A stretch of DNA of 64,000 nt from Geodermatophilus sp. YIM 151500 (GTDB lineage: Bacteria; Actinomycetota; Actinomycetes; Mycobacteriales; Geodermatophilaceae). Location: contig NZ_JAOVZT010000009.1 of the NCBI RefSeq assembly GCF_025716945.1, forward strand, positions 116,140 through 180,139. The letters run 5' to 3'. The notes beneath the pieces were generated by a model, which was given only the letters and a program-made list of their open reading frames with translations, ran no database searches and had not been told where the DNA came from. The position numbers and the translations under genes are program-made. Of the stretch, positions 35,026-42,972 are shown piece by piece. Position 1 is the stretch's first letter. Each line of letters opens with the position of its first letter.

Positions 35026-35813
35026 GCGCGGGCGTAGAGATCGTCGAGCAGGTCGTCGGTCAGCCGGCCCGGGGGCAGGTCCAGCGCCACGCGTCCGCGT
35101 CGCAGGCCCACCACACGGGTGAAGGTGTGCCGGGCGGCCGAGGGCTGGTGCAGGCTGACCACCGTCGTCCCGGTCGTGGCGCTGCCGCGCAGCAACTCGA
35201 GCACATCGCGGGCGGTCGTCGGGTCGAGGCTGGACGCCGGCTCGTCGGCCAGCACCGCCTCGGCCCGCTGCAGCAGCAGCCGGGCTACGGCCACCCGCTG
35301 CCGCTCGCCGCCGGAGAGGTGCTGGGTCCGCGCGTGAAGCGCCCAGGGGAGGTCCACCCGCGCCAGCACCTCGCGCACCTCGTCGTCCGCCCGTGCGGTG
35401 AGCAGCCGCAGCAGCGCCGGGCCCAGGCCGATCCGGCCGAGCCGGCCGGCCGCGACGTTGTGCAGCACGCGGACGTGCTCGACGAGGTCGAGGTCCTGCG
35501 TGAGCGCACCGACCCGCGCCGTGAGCTCCCGGCGGCGGCGGTGGGCGAGGCGGGCGAGGTCCTCGCCGAAGAGCAGGACCGCACCCGTGTCCGGGTCGGT
35601 GGCACCGCTGAGCAGGGCGAGCAGCGTGCTCTTGCCCGCCCCGCTGGGCCCGAGGAGGGCCACCCGCTCACCGGGCCCGACCACGAGGTCGACCTCGTCG
35701 AGCGCCCGGTGGGTGCCGCGGACGACGGTGACGCCGCGCAGCTCGAACACCGGCGCGGACCTGCACAGGGCCGACCCGCCGGTCCCGTCGACGACCGGCC
35801 GGAGCCCACTCAC
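35022..35813 (-). CDS. PhnC-like ABC transporter ATP-binding protein
   Basis: A 263-residue ABC ATPase. Walker A is GPSGAGKST, the Q-loop ALTQDLDLV, the signature LSGGERQRVAVARLLLQ, Walker B AVLADEPASSLD and the switch His in VVSLHQPSA. The N-terminal 20 residues are a short extension. GTG at 35813 overlaps the binding-protein stop (GTGA), and the permease ATG overlaps its own stop (ATGA), so binding protein, ATPase and permease are coupled. Confidence 0.92.
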   Translation of the reverse strand: MSGLRPVVDGTGGSALCRSAPVFELRGVTVVRGTHRALDEVDLVVGPGERVALLGPSGAGKSTLLALLSGATDPDTGAVLLFGEDLARLAHRRRRELTARVGALTQDLDLVEHVRVLHNVAAGRLGRIGLGPALLRLLTARADDEVREVLARVDLPWALHARTQHLSGGERQRVAVARLLLQRAEAVLADEPASSLDPTTARDVLELLRGSATTGTTVVSLHQPSAARHTFTRVVGLRRGRVALDLPPGRLTDDLLDDLYARA

Positions 35814-36775
35814 TCGAGCAGGCCCTGCGCCCGCGCGACCTCCTCGAGCTCGTCGTAGGCGCTGTCCCTCGCCTCGACGAACGACTCGGCGCCGAACAGC
35901 TCGAGCACCTCGGCGTCCTCGGGGTCCCCGACGTCCAGGCCCAGCAGGTAGTCCTGCAGCCGCTGCGTGGTTCCCGCACCGAAGACCTCGTCGACGTCGG
36001 GACGCGCCAGCCAGTGGTAGTCGGCGTAGCCCGGGGTGCGGAAGAGCACGACGACGTCGGACACGTCGACCTCGCCGGCCTCCTCCGTGGCGGCCCAGAC
36101 CTGCTCGTTGACCGCGCCCACCTCGAAGGCGCCCGAGGCGACGGCCTCGATGGTGGCGTCGTGGCTGCCGCTGAAACCGGGGGGCCCGGCGAGCTCGTCG
36201 ACCGACAGTCCGGCCTGCTCCATGAAATAGGTCGGCATGAGGCGGCCGGACGTGGAGGTCTCGCTGCCGAAGGTGAGGGTCTTGCCGGCCAGCGCGGTGA
36301 GGCCTGCGACGTCCTCGAACGGCTCGAGGCCGGCGGAGCGGTTGGCGATGAAGAGGCTGCGGAAGTCGGCGTCGATGTCGCGCTGGGCGATGGCGGTCGC
36401 GCCCTCGACGAGCGCGCGGGCCTGCACGCCGGTGAGGCCGCCCATCCACGCCAGGTACACGTCACCGCGCTGGAAGGCGCGGACGACGGCGGTGTAGTCG
36501 GTGACCGGCCGGTACTCGACCTCGAGGTCGGCGGCACCGGCGAAGCCGTCGGCGACGCTGCCGTAGAGCCGGTTGAGCAGCTCCGGGTCCTGGTCGGGGA
36601 TGGCTGAGATGGTCAGCGTCGTCGCCCCGGCACCACCACCGGACCCGCTGCCGGAGCCGCCGGAGGAGGAGCCGCCGGAGCCGCCGCAGGCGGCGAGCAG
36701 CGGCAGGGCGAGGCCGCCGAGGAGCAGGCGTCGCCGGTCGAAGGCGGGCACGGCGGGCAGGGGGTGTCGCGTCAC
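35810..36775 (-). CDS. PhnD-like substrate-binding lipoprotein
   Basis: A 321-residue binding protein. The Tat-like signal FDRRRLLLGGLALPLLAACG ends in a lipobox Cys followed by a Gly/Ser-rich linker. The periplasmic domain is PhnD-like: TISAIPDQDPELLNRLYGSV, then VEYRPVTDYTAVVRAFQRGD and TFGSETSTSGRLMPTYFMEQ. GTG at 36775 has GAGGACA upstream. It is the first gene of the coupled transporter and lies 28 bp after the TusA-radical SAM gene, which is transcribed in the same direction. Its ligand is probably a phosphorus- or sulfur-containing anion; the sequence does not fix it. Confidence 0.9.
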   Translation of the reverse strand: MTRHPLPAVPAFDRRRLLLGGLALPLLAACGGSGGSSSGGSGSGSGGGAGATTLTISAIPDQDPELLNRLYGSVADGFAGAADLEVEYRPVTDYTAVVRAFQRGDVYLAWMGGLTGVQARALVEGATAIAQRDIDADFRSLFIANRSAGLEPFEDVAGLTALAGKTLTFGSETSTSGRLMPTYFMEQAGLSVDELAGPPGFSGSHDATIEAVASGAFEVGAVNEQVWAATEEAGEVDVSDVVVLFRTPGYADYHWLARPDVDEVFGAGTTQRLQDYLLGLDVGDPEDAEVLELFGAESFVEARDSAYDELEEVARAQGLLE

Positions 36776-36803
36776 GGGTGTGTCCTCGGGGGAGGGGAGG
36801 TGG

Positions 36804-37901
36804 TCAGGCACAGCGGAAGACCTCGCGCCCGGAGGCCGCGACCGCGCCCTGGACGTCGAGGATGTCGCGCACCACGCCGAAGACCTCCGCGAGCGGCAGG
36901 GGCGCGTCGGCGATGCGCATGTTCGGGTTGGTGACGGCCACCGGGTGCCACCAGGCGCCGTCGGCGGTGATGACCGGCTCCGGGGCGAGGGAGTCCAGCG
37001 ACACGTGCACGCCGGTCTCGGCGAAGCCCTCCTGCGCCACCGGGCGGATGACCCGGTCCTCCGGGGCGATGCCCACCGCGTCGAGGCGGGCGTGCAGGGC
37101 GGCGACGCCCGCGGGGTCCTCGTCGAACATGGTGGCCGCGACGCGGACGCGGAACCCGAGCCCGTGCGCGAGGCCGATGCCGTCGACGGCACGGGCCCAC
37201 GAGCCGCGGCCGCGCTGGGCGTCGTGCAGGTCGGGGCCGGCCGAGTCGAGGCTCACCTGCAGGGTGACCGAGCGGTCCATCGCCTCGAGCACCTCGCGGC
37301 GCCGACCGCGGCCGAAGACCATCGCGTTGGTGAGGATCGTGCGCTCGAAGCCCTCGGCGGCCCGCACCAGCGCGTCGAGCTCGGGGTGCATGAACGGTTC
37401 GCCGCCGGTGAGGAAGACCTCCCGGCCGCCCAGGGCGCCGAACTCGGCGAAGGCGCGCTCGGCGACGTCGACCCCGACCCGGCGGGCCGGGGCCTTGGGT
37501 GAGGACTCCGCGCAGCAGTACAGGCAGGCCAGGTTGCAGTCGAAGTTGGTGTATACCCACAGCCGGTCCCCGACGGGGGTGCCCTCGCCGGTGCTGAAGA
37601 CCGTCGTCCGCGCGGTGCCCTTGCGGACGGCGAACCACCACGGGCCCGCGGGCGACTCCGCCGCCTCGCCGGCGACCTCGTTGCCGACCATCGCGGCCCA
37701 GGCCGGCAGATCGACCCGGACGCTGGGTTCGGCGCTGCGGACGGCGAGCAGTTGGCCGTCCCCGAGCCGGCGCATGGCCCGGGTGATGAGCAGCAGCAGC
37801 CCGCTGCCGCACTCCATCGTGCCGCCGTCGACCAGGCGGGCGGTGGGCGGGAAACCCTCCGGTGGTGCCGGGACCGCGGCTGCGGACGCGTCGATCGTCA
37901 C
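36804..37901 (-). CDS. TusA-like domain fused to a radical SAM enzyme
   Basis: A 365-residue fusion. Residues 20-100 resemble a TusA/SirA sulfurtransferase domain: MECGSGLLLLITRAMRRLGD, then LLAVRSAEPSVRVDLPAWAA and FAVRKG; the conserved Cys is kept, but the CPxP prolines are not. The radical SAM core follows, with CNLACLYC binding the 4Fe-4S cluster, GGEPFMHPE and SLDSAGPDLHD. A C-terminal segment (PEPVITADGAWWHPVAV) recurs in a remnant at 39755. GTG at 37901 has GGGAGACC. It precedes the PhnD-like transporter in one operon. The substrate is unknown; sulfur insertion or maturation of an imported compound is plausible. Confidence 0.85.
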   Translation of the reverse strand: MTIDASAAAVPAPPEGFPPTARLVDGGTMECGSGLLLLITRAMRRLGDGQLLAVRSAEPSVRVDLPAWAAMVGNEVAGEAAESPAGPWWFAVRKGTARTTVFSTGEGTPVGDRLWVYTNFDCNLACLYCCAESSPKAPARRVGVDVAERAFAEFGALGGREVFLTGGEPFMHPELDALVRAAEGFERTILTNAMVFGRGRRREVLEAMDRSVTLQVSLDSAGPDLHDAQRGRGSWARAVDGIGLAHGLGFRVRVAATMFDEDPAGVAALHARLDAVGIAPEDRVIRPVAQEGFAETGVHVSLDSLAPEPVITADGAWWHPVAVTNPNMRIADAPLPLAEVFGVVRDILDVQGAVAASGREVFRCA

Positions 37902-38100
37902 TCGGTGGTCTCCCTGGGGCCGGTGGTGCCCGGCATCATCGTCCTCGACGGAGATCGGGGCGCGTCGAGCCTGCCGCACGCCCCCCAACCGTTCGGCACA
38001 GGGCCCCCGATCGGATGGCGCGTGCCCGATCGCCGCCACGGACACGGCCGTCCCAGGTGGTCGAGGTGGCACCGGAGCCGCGAGGTGGGAGTGTGGAGCC

Positions 38101-38748
38101 GTGACCACCGCCGCGCCGGAGAACCGACCCAGGGACGGCGCCGCCCGCGCCTCCTTCTGGGAGGACGCCCACTCCGGCAAGGACGTCGACTCCGTCTCGT
38201 GGTGGCAGTCGGTGCCCGGGCTGTCGCTGGACCTCGTCGACCGCACCGGGGTCGGCCGCGACGAGGGGGTCATCGACGTCGGTGCGGGCTGGTCGACGCT
38301 CACCGACCACCTCGTGCAGCGCGGTCACACGGACGTCACGGCGGTCGACCTGTCCCGGACGGCCCTGGACACGGTCCGCGCGCGGCTGGGCGACGCCGGC
38401 CGCGACGTCGCCCTCGAGGTGGCCGACGTGCTCGACCTCCACATGGGCCGTACCTACGCCGTCTGGCACGACCGCGCCGTCTTCCACTTCCTCACCGAGC
38501 CCGACGAGCGCGACGACTACCGCGCCTCGCTGGACCGGCACGTGCGCCCCGGCGGCTGGGTTGTCGTCGCCACCTTCGGGCCCGACGGCCCGACGACGTG
38601 CAGCGGCCTGCCGATCGTCCGTTACACCCACGAGGCGCTGGCCGCCGAGTTCCCCGGCTACGAGCTCGTCGCGACGACCGGGGACGACCACGAGACTCCC
38701 TGGGGCACGATCCAGCAGTTCACCGCCGTGCTGCTGCGGTGCGCCTGA
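38101..38748 (+). CDS. class I SAM-dependent methyltransferase
   Basis: A 215-residue methyltransferase. The SAM-binding motif I is GVIDVGAGWSTLTDHLVQRG, with the acidic motif II in VTAVDLSR and motif post-I in VADVLDLHMG. HFLTEPDERDDYRASLDRHV and VRPGGWVVVATFGPDG follow. The N terminus (SFWEDAHSGKDVDSVSWWQS) is characteristic of an uncharacterised subgroup, often near sulfur or selenium genes by recall. GTG 38101 has GAGGTGGGAG upstream. It is divergent from the TusA-radical SAM gene across 200 bp. Confidence 0.87.
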   Translation: MTTAAPENRPRDGAARASFWEDAHSGKDVDSVSWWQSVPGLSLDLVDRTGVGRDEGVIDVGAGWSTLTDHLVQRGHTDVTAVDLSRTALDTVRARLGDAGRDVALEVADVLDLHMGRTYAVWHDRAVFHFLTEPDERDDYRASLDRHVRPGGWVVVATFGPDGPTTCSGLPIVRYTHEALAAEFPGYELVATTGDDHETPWGTIQQFTAVLLRCA

Positions 38749-38770
38749 CCGCCCCGCCGACCGCCGGGGA

Positions 38771-39139
38771 TCAGCGGGGATGGGCCTCGGCGCGCTCCGC
38801 GTGCCGGCCGGCGTACCAGAGTGCGCCGTAGCCGAGCCCGAGCGCGCCGAGGAATGCCGCGGTCGAGCCGTTTCCCCCCAGCCAGTTCGGATCGCGACCG
38901 AACTGGGCCTGCTGGAGGACGGCGGCCGCGACCGCGATGCCCGCGGCGACCGCCATGAGCACCGTGCTGCTCGCGCGGGACGCGGCGGCGCCGACGGCGG
39001 CGACGACGAGCAGCACGACGACGACCGGCACGGTCACGGCGACGAACCGGATCGCATCGGTGCGCGGGGCGAAGACGAAGAGGACGGCTACGACGGCCGC
39101 GACCGCGAGCGCGTACCCACCCCGGGTGACGCCGCTCAC
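38771..39139 (-). CDS. small membrane protein downstream of DoxX
   Basis: A 122-residue protein with three or four membrane helices: YALAVAAVVAVLFVFAP, FVAVTVPVVVVLLVVAAVGA and STVLMAVAAGIAVAAAVLQQ, then a loop and a Gly/Ala-rich last helix. No family is recognised. GTG at 39139 overlaps the DoxX stop (GTGA), so it is probably a subunit of the same membrane complex. Confidence 0.75.
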   Translation of the reverse strand: MSGVTRGGYALAVAAVVAVLFVFAPRTDAIRFVAVTVPVVVVLLVVAAVGAAASRASSTVLMAVAAGIAVAAAVLQQAQFGRDPNWLGGNGSTAAFLGALGLGYGALWYAGRHAERAEAHPR

Positions 39140-39681
39140 GAGACCCTCAGCAGGAATCGCGCGACGGGACCGGAGGAGCGCCGCCAGACGGGCCGGAGCA
39201 GCCCGTCCACTCCGGCGGTGCGGCCGGCGGCGGTCGCGATCAGGACCACGTGGACGGCGATCATCAGGTAGTAGGTCCACGGGAACTCGTTCGGTGCGTT
39301 CAGCACCGACAGGGTGATGGCCACCGACTGCGCGATGCCCAGCGCCGCGAACAAGCGCGTGGCGAGACCGACGACGAGGAAGGCGCCGAGGCTGGCCTCG
39401 AGCAGCAGCACCCCCCAGCCGAAGAGGGTGAAGTTCGGGAGCACCAAGTTCTCGACCAGCCAGGTGTAGGGCGGGAAGACCGGGTGCTCGACGGCGTAGC
39501 TGGTGAAGCGGAACAGCCCGCTGCCGCTCTCCTCGCCGAAGTCCGGCGGGGTCTTCCACCCGGAGTTGGCGACCCAGAGCAGGCCGACGACGACCCGGAC
39601 AGCGGCCAGCGCGGCCCGGGACCCCCGTCCGGTGTCCATCTCCTCGACCGGGGCCGCCCGGTCGGTGGTGGGGTGCGACAT
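39136..39681 (-). CDS. DoxX/DoxD-family membrane protein
   Basis: A 181-residue protein with four membrane helices. The family signatures are VVVGLLWVANSGWKTPPDFG near the first helix, an FTLFGWGVLLLEASLGAFLV stretch with Glu inside the membrane, and LVVGLATRLFAALG. DoxX/DoxD proteins act with quinones in thiosulfate oxidation or oxidative stress. In a cluster with a TusA-like domain, a thiosulfate:quinone-type role is attractive but unproven. ATG at 39681 has a GGGAGG site. It is coupled to the downstream small membrane protein. Confidence 0.82.
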   Translation of the reverse strand: MSHPTTDRAAPVEEMDTGRGSRAALAAVRVVVGLLWVANSGWKTPPDFGEESGSGLFRFTSYAVEHPVFPPYTWLVENLVLPNFTLFGWGVLLLEASLGAFLVVGLATRLFAALGIAQSVAITLSVLNAPNEFPWTYYLMIAVHVVLIATAAGRTAGVDGLLRPVWRRSSGPVARFLLRVS

Positions 39682-39725
39682 GCTGCGGACCTCCCGCCGG
39701 GGGTGGTGCAGGTCAGAGGAGCGGA

Positions 39726-39741
39726 GCGCCCGATCGGGCGC
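39726..39741. terminator. perfect 16-bp palindrome between DoxX and the radical SAM remnant
   Basis: GCGCCCGATCGGGCGC, 45 bp upstream of the DoxX start and 14 bp past the remnant's stop. It may terminate transcription entering from the remnant or serve as an operator. No T-run follows. Confidence 0.35.
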
Positions 39742-39754
39742 CGAGGGGTCATGT

Positions 39755-39997
39755 CTAGCGGATGTTCAGCGTGCTGTCGGCCCCCTCGGGCCGGCCCCCG
39801 AGCACGGTGAGCATGGCGTCGACGGGACGCTGCAGCGGTCGGGGCGTGCGGCTGAGCAGCAGGTCGGTGTCGAGGACGCCGCGCCGGACGGTCGGCGCGA
39901 ACGGTGACCAGAACGCGCCGTCGGCGGTGATGGTCAGCTCCGGGGTAGGTGGCGCAAGCGCGCCCGCGGACGTGCCGTCGGCAGCGATGCTGGTCAC
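39755..39997 (-). pseudogene. C-terminal remnant of a second radical SAM protein
   Basis: About 80 residues (GTG 39997 onwards, or a longer frame from 40099): PELTITADGAFWSPFAPTV, then a Leu/Arg-rich tail. It mirrors the end of the TusA-radical SAM protein (PEPVITADGAWWHPVAV), so it is the tail of a paralogue. The Fe-S domain is missing; an IS3 transposase remnant lies directly upstream, which probably explains the loss. It could still be translated but has no catalytic motif. Confidence 0.6.
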
Positions 39998-40080
39998 GTG
40001 CCCCCGTTCCGGCTCCGGGGCTGGCTGGCCGGCCGCCACGCAGACACGTGGTGCGTCACACAGTGTCCATCGAGGTACGC

Positions 40081-40170
40081 ATGCAGCGCTGGTTGCCATG
40101 TTGAGCGTAGCGCCCGCTCGTAGGCGATCGGGGAGGTCATGCCGATCGCGGAGTGCCGCCGGTCGTGGTT
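40081..40170 (-). mobile_element. IS3-family transposase C-terminal remnant
   Basis: On the minus strand the sequence reads NHDRRHSAIGMTSPIAYERA followed by LRSTWQPAL, the standard end of an IS3-type OrfB (DDE) transposase. It begins directly after the methyltransferase stop codon, with no ends or DDE residues, so only a scar remains. Confidence 0.65.
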
Positions 40171-41094
40171 CTAGCTAGTCCTCGATCCAGGCGGCAACCG
40201 CCCGCCGCCCGACGGGAGGGCGAGCACGTCGACGTGGCCGACCACGAGCCGCAACCGGCCGGCGCGACGAGCGTCGAGCTTGCGGCCGAGGTAGGCGCCG
40301 GCGCACCGCCGCAGGTCGGGCCGCTGGGCGCACGCGGCGGCGATCCAGGCGCGCAGCCACTCCTCGGCCAGCTCGGCCCGGTCGGCACCCAGCTGCCAGG
40401 GGCTCGGTCGGCTCTCGACGACCGCTCCTCGCCGGGCGAAGGCGTCCACGGCGACTGCGGCGGCGTCCGGGCCCAACAGCCGCCGGTCGTCGGTGCGGCG
40501 CCGCTGATGGGCATCGAAAGCAGCAGCGAACTCGGCGTCCAGCGGATCGGCCGGCGCGAGCTCGACGCGCCCGGTGAACGACAAGGTCAGCAGTGCAGCG
40601 GCTCCGGCCTCGGTGCACGTGGCGGCGAGCGCGTCCACCTCCTCGGCCGTCAGCAGGTCCAGGAGGGCGGACGCCGTCACCAGCGCGGTTCCGTCGAGGT
40701 CGGAGGAGCGCAGCTCGCTGAGGTCGCCCTCCTGCGTCCGCGCCGTGACCGGGGCACCGTCGGCGGCCCTGCGGGGCATGCTCGCCGCGGCGGCGGCGAG
40801 GAGCCCGGGATCGCGGTCGTGCAGCATCCACACCTGCGGCCCGGGCAGTCGTGGGGCCAGCCAGCGGCCCATCGAACCGGTGCCGCACCCGAGGTCCCGG
40901 ATCACCGCTGGTGCGTCGGGACCGACCTTGGCCGCCAGGTGGTCGCGAACCAGGTCGGCCAACTCGGGTGCCCGCGCCGCGGCGTCGGCGGCTTCGCGCA
41001 GCGCCAGCCAGTCCGGCGCGCACACGGGTGACCCAGGAAGGCTCAGCCGGGCGTCCCAGGGAGCCGGCGGAGCACCCGGGTCAGGCGGCACCAC
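40171..41094 (-). CDS. class I SAM-dependent methyltransferase
   Basis: A 307-residue methyltransferase. Motif I is IRDLGCGTGSMGRWLA with the next acidic strand MLHDRDPGLL, then GDLSELRSSDLDGTALVTAS and a Leu-rich continuation. The C-terminal half includes DDRRLLGPDAAAVAVDAFAR. Such proteins occur in an actinobacterial cluster with a CDP-alcohol phosphatidyltransferase, as here. GTG 41094 (second GTG at 41091) has a GGGAGGTGA site. Its stop codon abuts the IS3 remnant, so a few C-terminal residues may be altered. Confidence 0.82.
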   Translation of the reverse strand: MVPPDPGAPPAPWDARLSLPGSPVCAPDWLALREAADAAARAPELADLVRDHLAAKVGPDAPAVIRDLGCGTGSMGRWLAPRLPGPQVWMLHDRDPGLLAAAAASMPRRAADGAPVTARTQEGDLSELRSSDLDGTALVTASALLDLLTAEEVDALAATCTEAGAAALLTLSFTGRVELAPADPLDAEFAAAFDAHQRRRTDDRRLLGPDAAAVAVDAFARRGAVVESRPSPWQLGADRAELAEEWLRAWIAAACAQRPDLRRCAGAYLGRKLDARRAGRLRLVVGHVDVLALPSGGGRLPPGSRTS

Positions 41095-41282
41095 GTCACC
41101 TCCCACCTGCCGGGCGCGCGGCCCCCGAGGGTGCGGCCGGGCGGAGCTCCTGCCGCTGAGCCGCACCACCGAAGCAGCGGCCCGCGGCTGCCGCAAGGGG
41201 CCGTGACGTCCGCGGGCGGGGCGACGCTCGTCCGCGCCGCGTCACGAGCGTCGTCACGAGCGTCGTCATCAGCGCGGAGGGC

Positions 41283-42107
41283 GTGGATCTCACGGCCGGG
41301 AATCCGTACCGTCTCGGATCCGTGCAGGAAAGCGTCTCCGCCCGGACGGCACCGGTCCGACCCCCGGTGAGCGCGGGGCGGTTGCACATCCAGCCACTGC
41401 TGGCCACGGTGGCGGCTGCCGAGGCCGTCGTGCTCACCGCGCTCTCCGCCGGGGTCGGGTTGGGGCCGGCGGGTTGGCTGGCGGGCACGGCGTACGGCCT
41501 CGGCCTCTGGGGTCTGCTGACGGTCGCCACGTGGCGTGCCGGGACGGGCACGCTGGGGCCGGCGGGTCTCGTCACCTCGGCACGGGCCGTTCTGGTGGGG
41601 GGCGTGGTCGCCCTGGTCGCCGACCGGCTCTGGGTCGGCGACGTCCCGACCGTCCTGCTCGTCGTGATCGCCACGGTGGCGCTGGTCCTCGACGCCCTCG
41701 ACGGACCGGTCGCCCGACGGACCGGGACGGCCTCCGCCCTGGGCGCTCGCTTCGACGTGGAGGTGGACAGCGTCCTCGTCCTCGTCCTCAGCGTCCACGT
41801 CGCCGTGCTCCTCGGTCCGTGGGTCCTCGTCATCGGGGCCATGCGCTACGCGTTCGTCGCGGCGGGGTGGGCGGTGCCGTGGCTGCGGTCGCCCCTGCCG
41901 GTCAGCTACTCGGCCAAGGCCGTGGCCGCGCTGCAGGGGATCGTCCTGGTGGTGGCCGCCGCGGACGTCCTGCCGCGGTCGCTCGCGGCCGTGCTCGTGG
42001 CGGTCGCGCTGGCGTTGCTGGTCTGGTCCTTCACCCGGTCGATCGTGTGGCTGTGGCGCGACGCGCGCCGTCCGACCCGGGCCGGAGGTGCCGGACTTCC
42101 TACCTGA
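41283..42107 (+). CDS. CDP-alcohol phosphatidyltransferase
   Basis: A 274-residue membrane enzyme with six or more helices. The catalytic motif D-x2-DG-x2-AR-x8-G-x3-D-x3-D is complete: LDALDGPVARRTGTASALGA then RFDVEVD. It transfers an alcohol onto CDP-diacylglycerol or a CDP-activated head group; the product cannot be told. GTG at 41283 gives a short N-terminal tail before the first helix, with GGAGGG close by. It is divergent from the methyltransferase, a recurring partner in actinobacteria. Confidence 0.9.
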   Translation: MDLTAGNPYRLGSVQESVSARTAPVRPPVSAGRLHIQPLLATVAAAEAVVLTALSAGVGLGPAGWLAGTAYGLGLWGLLTVATWRAGTGTLGPAGLVTSARAVLVGGVVALVADRLWVGDVPTVLLVVIATVALVLDALDGPVARRTGTASALGARFDVEVDSVLVLVLSVHVAVLLGPWVLVIGAMRYAFVAAGWAVPWLRSPLPVSYSAKAVAALQGIVLVVAAADVLPRSLAAVLVAVALALLVWSFTRSIVWLWRDARRPTRAGGAGLPT

Positions 42108-42251
42108 GGCCCGGGAGCGGCGGAGGCGGGCGGAGGCGGGCGGCGGCGGTCGAACGGTGTCCGACGCTCGCACCCACGCGGTGGCCACGGCGCCGGCAGT
42201 GGCGCGCGGAGGGCACTCCCCATCCAGCCGGGCGCGGAGCATCCTGGGCCG

Positions 42252-42833
42252 ATGGTGGACACCACCGCGAAGAAGGGCATGGCGGTCCCGCTGACGGCGT
42301 TCGCTGTAGGCGCGGTGGTCGCCCTCCTCGTCGGGGTGTTCGGGCGGGTGCACGAGCCGACGCTGGACGGCACCACCACCCTCGGTTACCCGACCGTCCT
42401 CGCCATGAAGACCGTCGTCTCGACGGTGATCGGGGTGCTGGTCGTCGTCCAGCTCGTGGGCGCCCTGTGGATGTACGGCAAGCTCGGGGTCAGGGCGCCG
42501 TCCTGGGTGGGGACGGCGCATCGCGCCACCGGGGCCCTCGCCGTCCTGCTCTCGTTGTTCGTCGCCTACCACTGCCTCTGGTCGCTGGGCCTCGAGGTCG
42601 GGACGCTGCCCAACGGTGAGCCGGTGAGCACGCGGTCGTTCGTGCACGGCCTCGTGGGGTGCGCCGTCGTCGGCGCCATCGTGGTGAAGATCACCGCCGT
42701 CCGGGCGAGGCGCGCACCGGGGTGGTTCCTGCCCGTGGCCGGTGGCCTCCTCTTCTCCCTCCTCGTCGTCGCCGTCCTGACGTCGGTCGTGTGGTACATC
42801 GGCGACAGGGGCTGGCCGAGCCGTGCAGGGTAG
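42252..42833 (+). CDS. DUF6529 membrane protein
   Basis: A 193-residue protein with four or five membrane helices, resembling DUF6529. It has possible heme-ligand His residues in the second half: GTAHRATGALAVLLSLFVAY, with His also in YHCLWSLG, and SFVHGLVGCAVVGAIVVKIT. This resembles cytochrome b561-like or ferric reductase-like helical bundles, but I cannot confirm heme. ATG at 42252 gives a short, charged start. No operon partner is evident on the same strand within 130 bp, though the GMC oxidoreductase follows. Confidence 0.72.
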   Translation: MVDTTAKKGMAVPLTAFAVGAVVALLVGVFGRVHEPTLDGTTTLGYPTVLAMKTVVSTVIGVLVVVQLVGALWMYGKLGVRAPSWVGTAHRATGALAVLLSLFVAYHCLWSLGLEVGTLPNGEPVSTRSFVHGLVGCAVVGAIVVKITAVRARRAPGWFLPVAGGLLFSLLVVAVLTSVVWYIGDRGWPSRAG

Positions 42834-42972
42834 GGACGACGCCGGCGGGACGTGACCCGCTGGGGCCGCGGTCGTCGCGAGGACCCGGCATCGCGCTTGC
42901 GTTCCAGCGCGGACCTTCTGGACGACGACCGGGCGGGTCTCGCCCGCAACCCCCCGCTGTTAGGTTCCCGCC

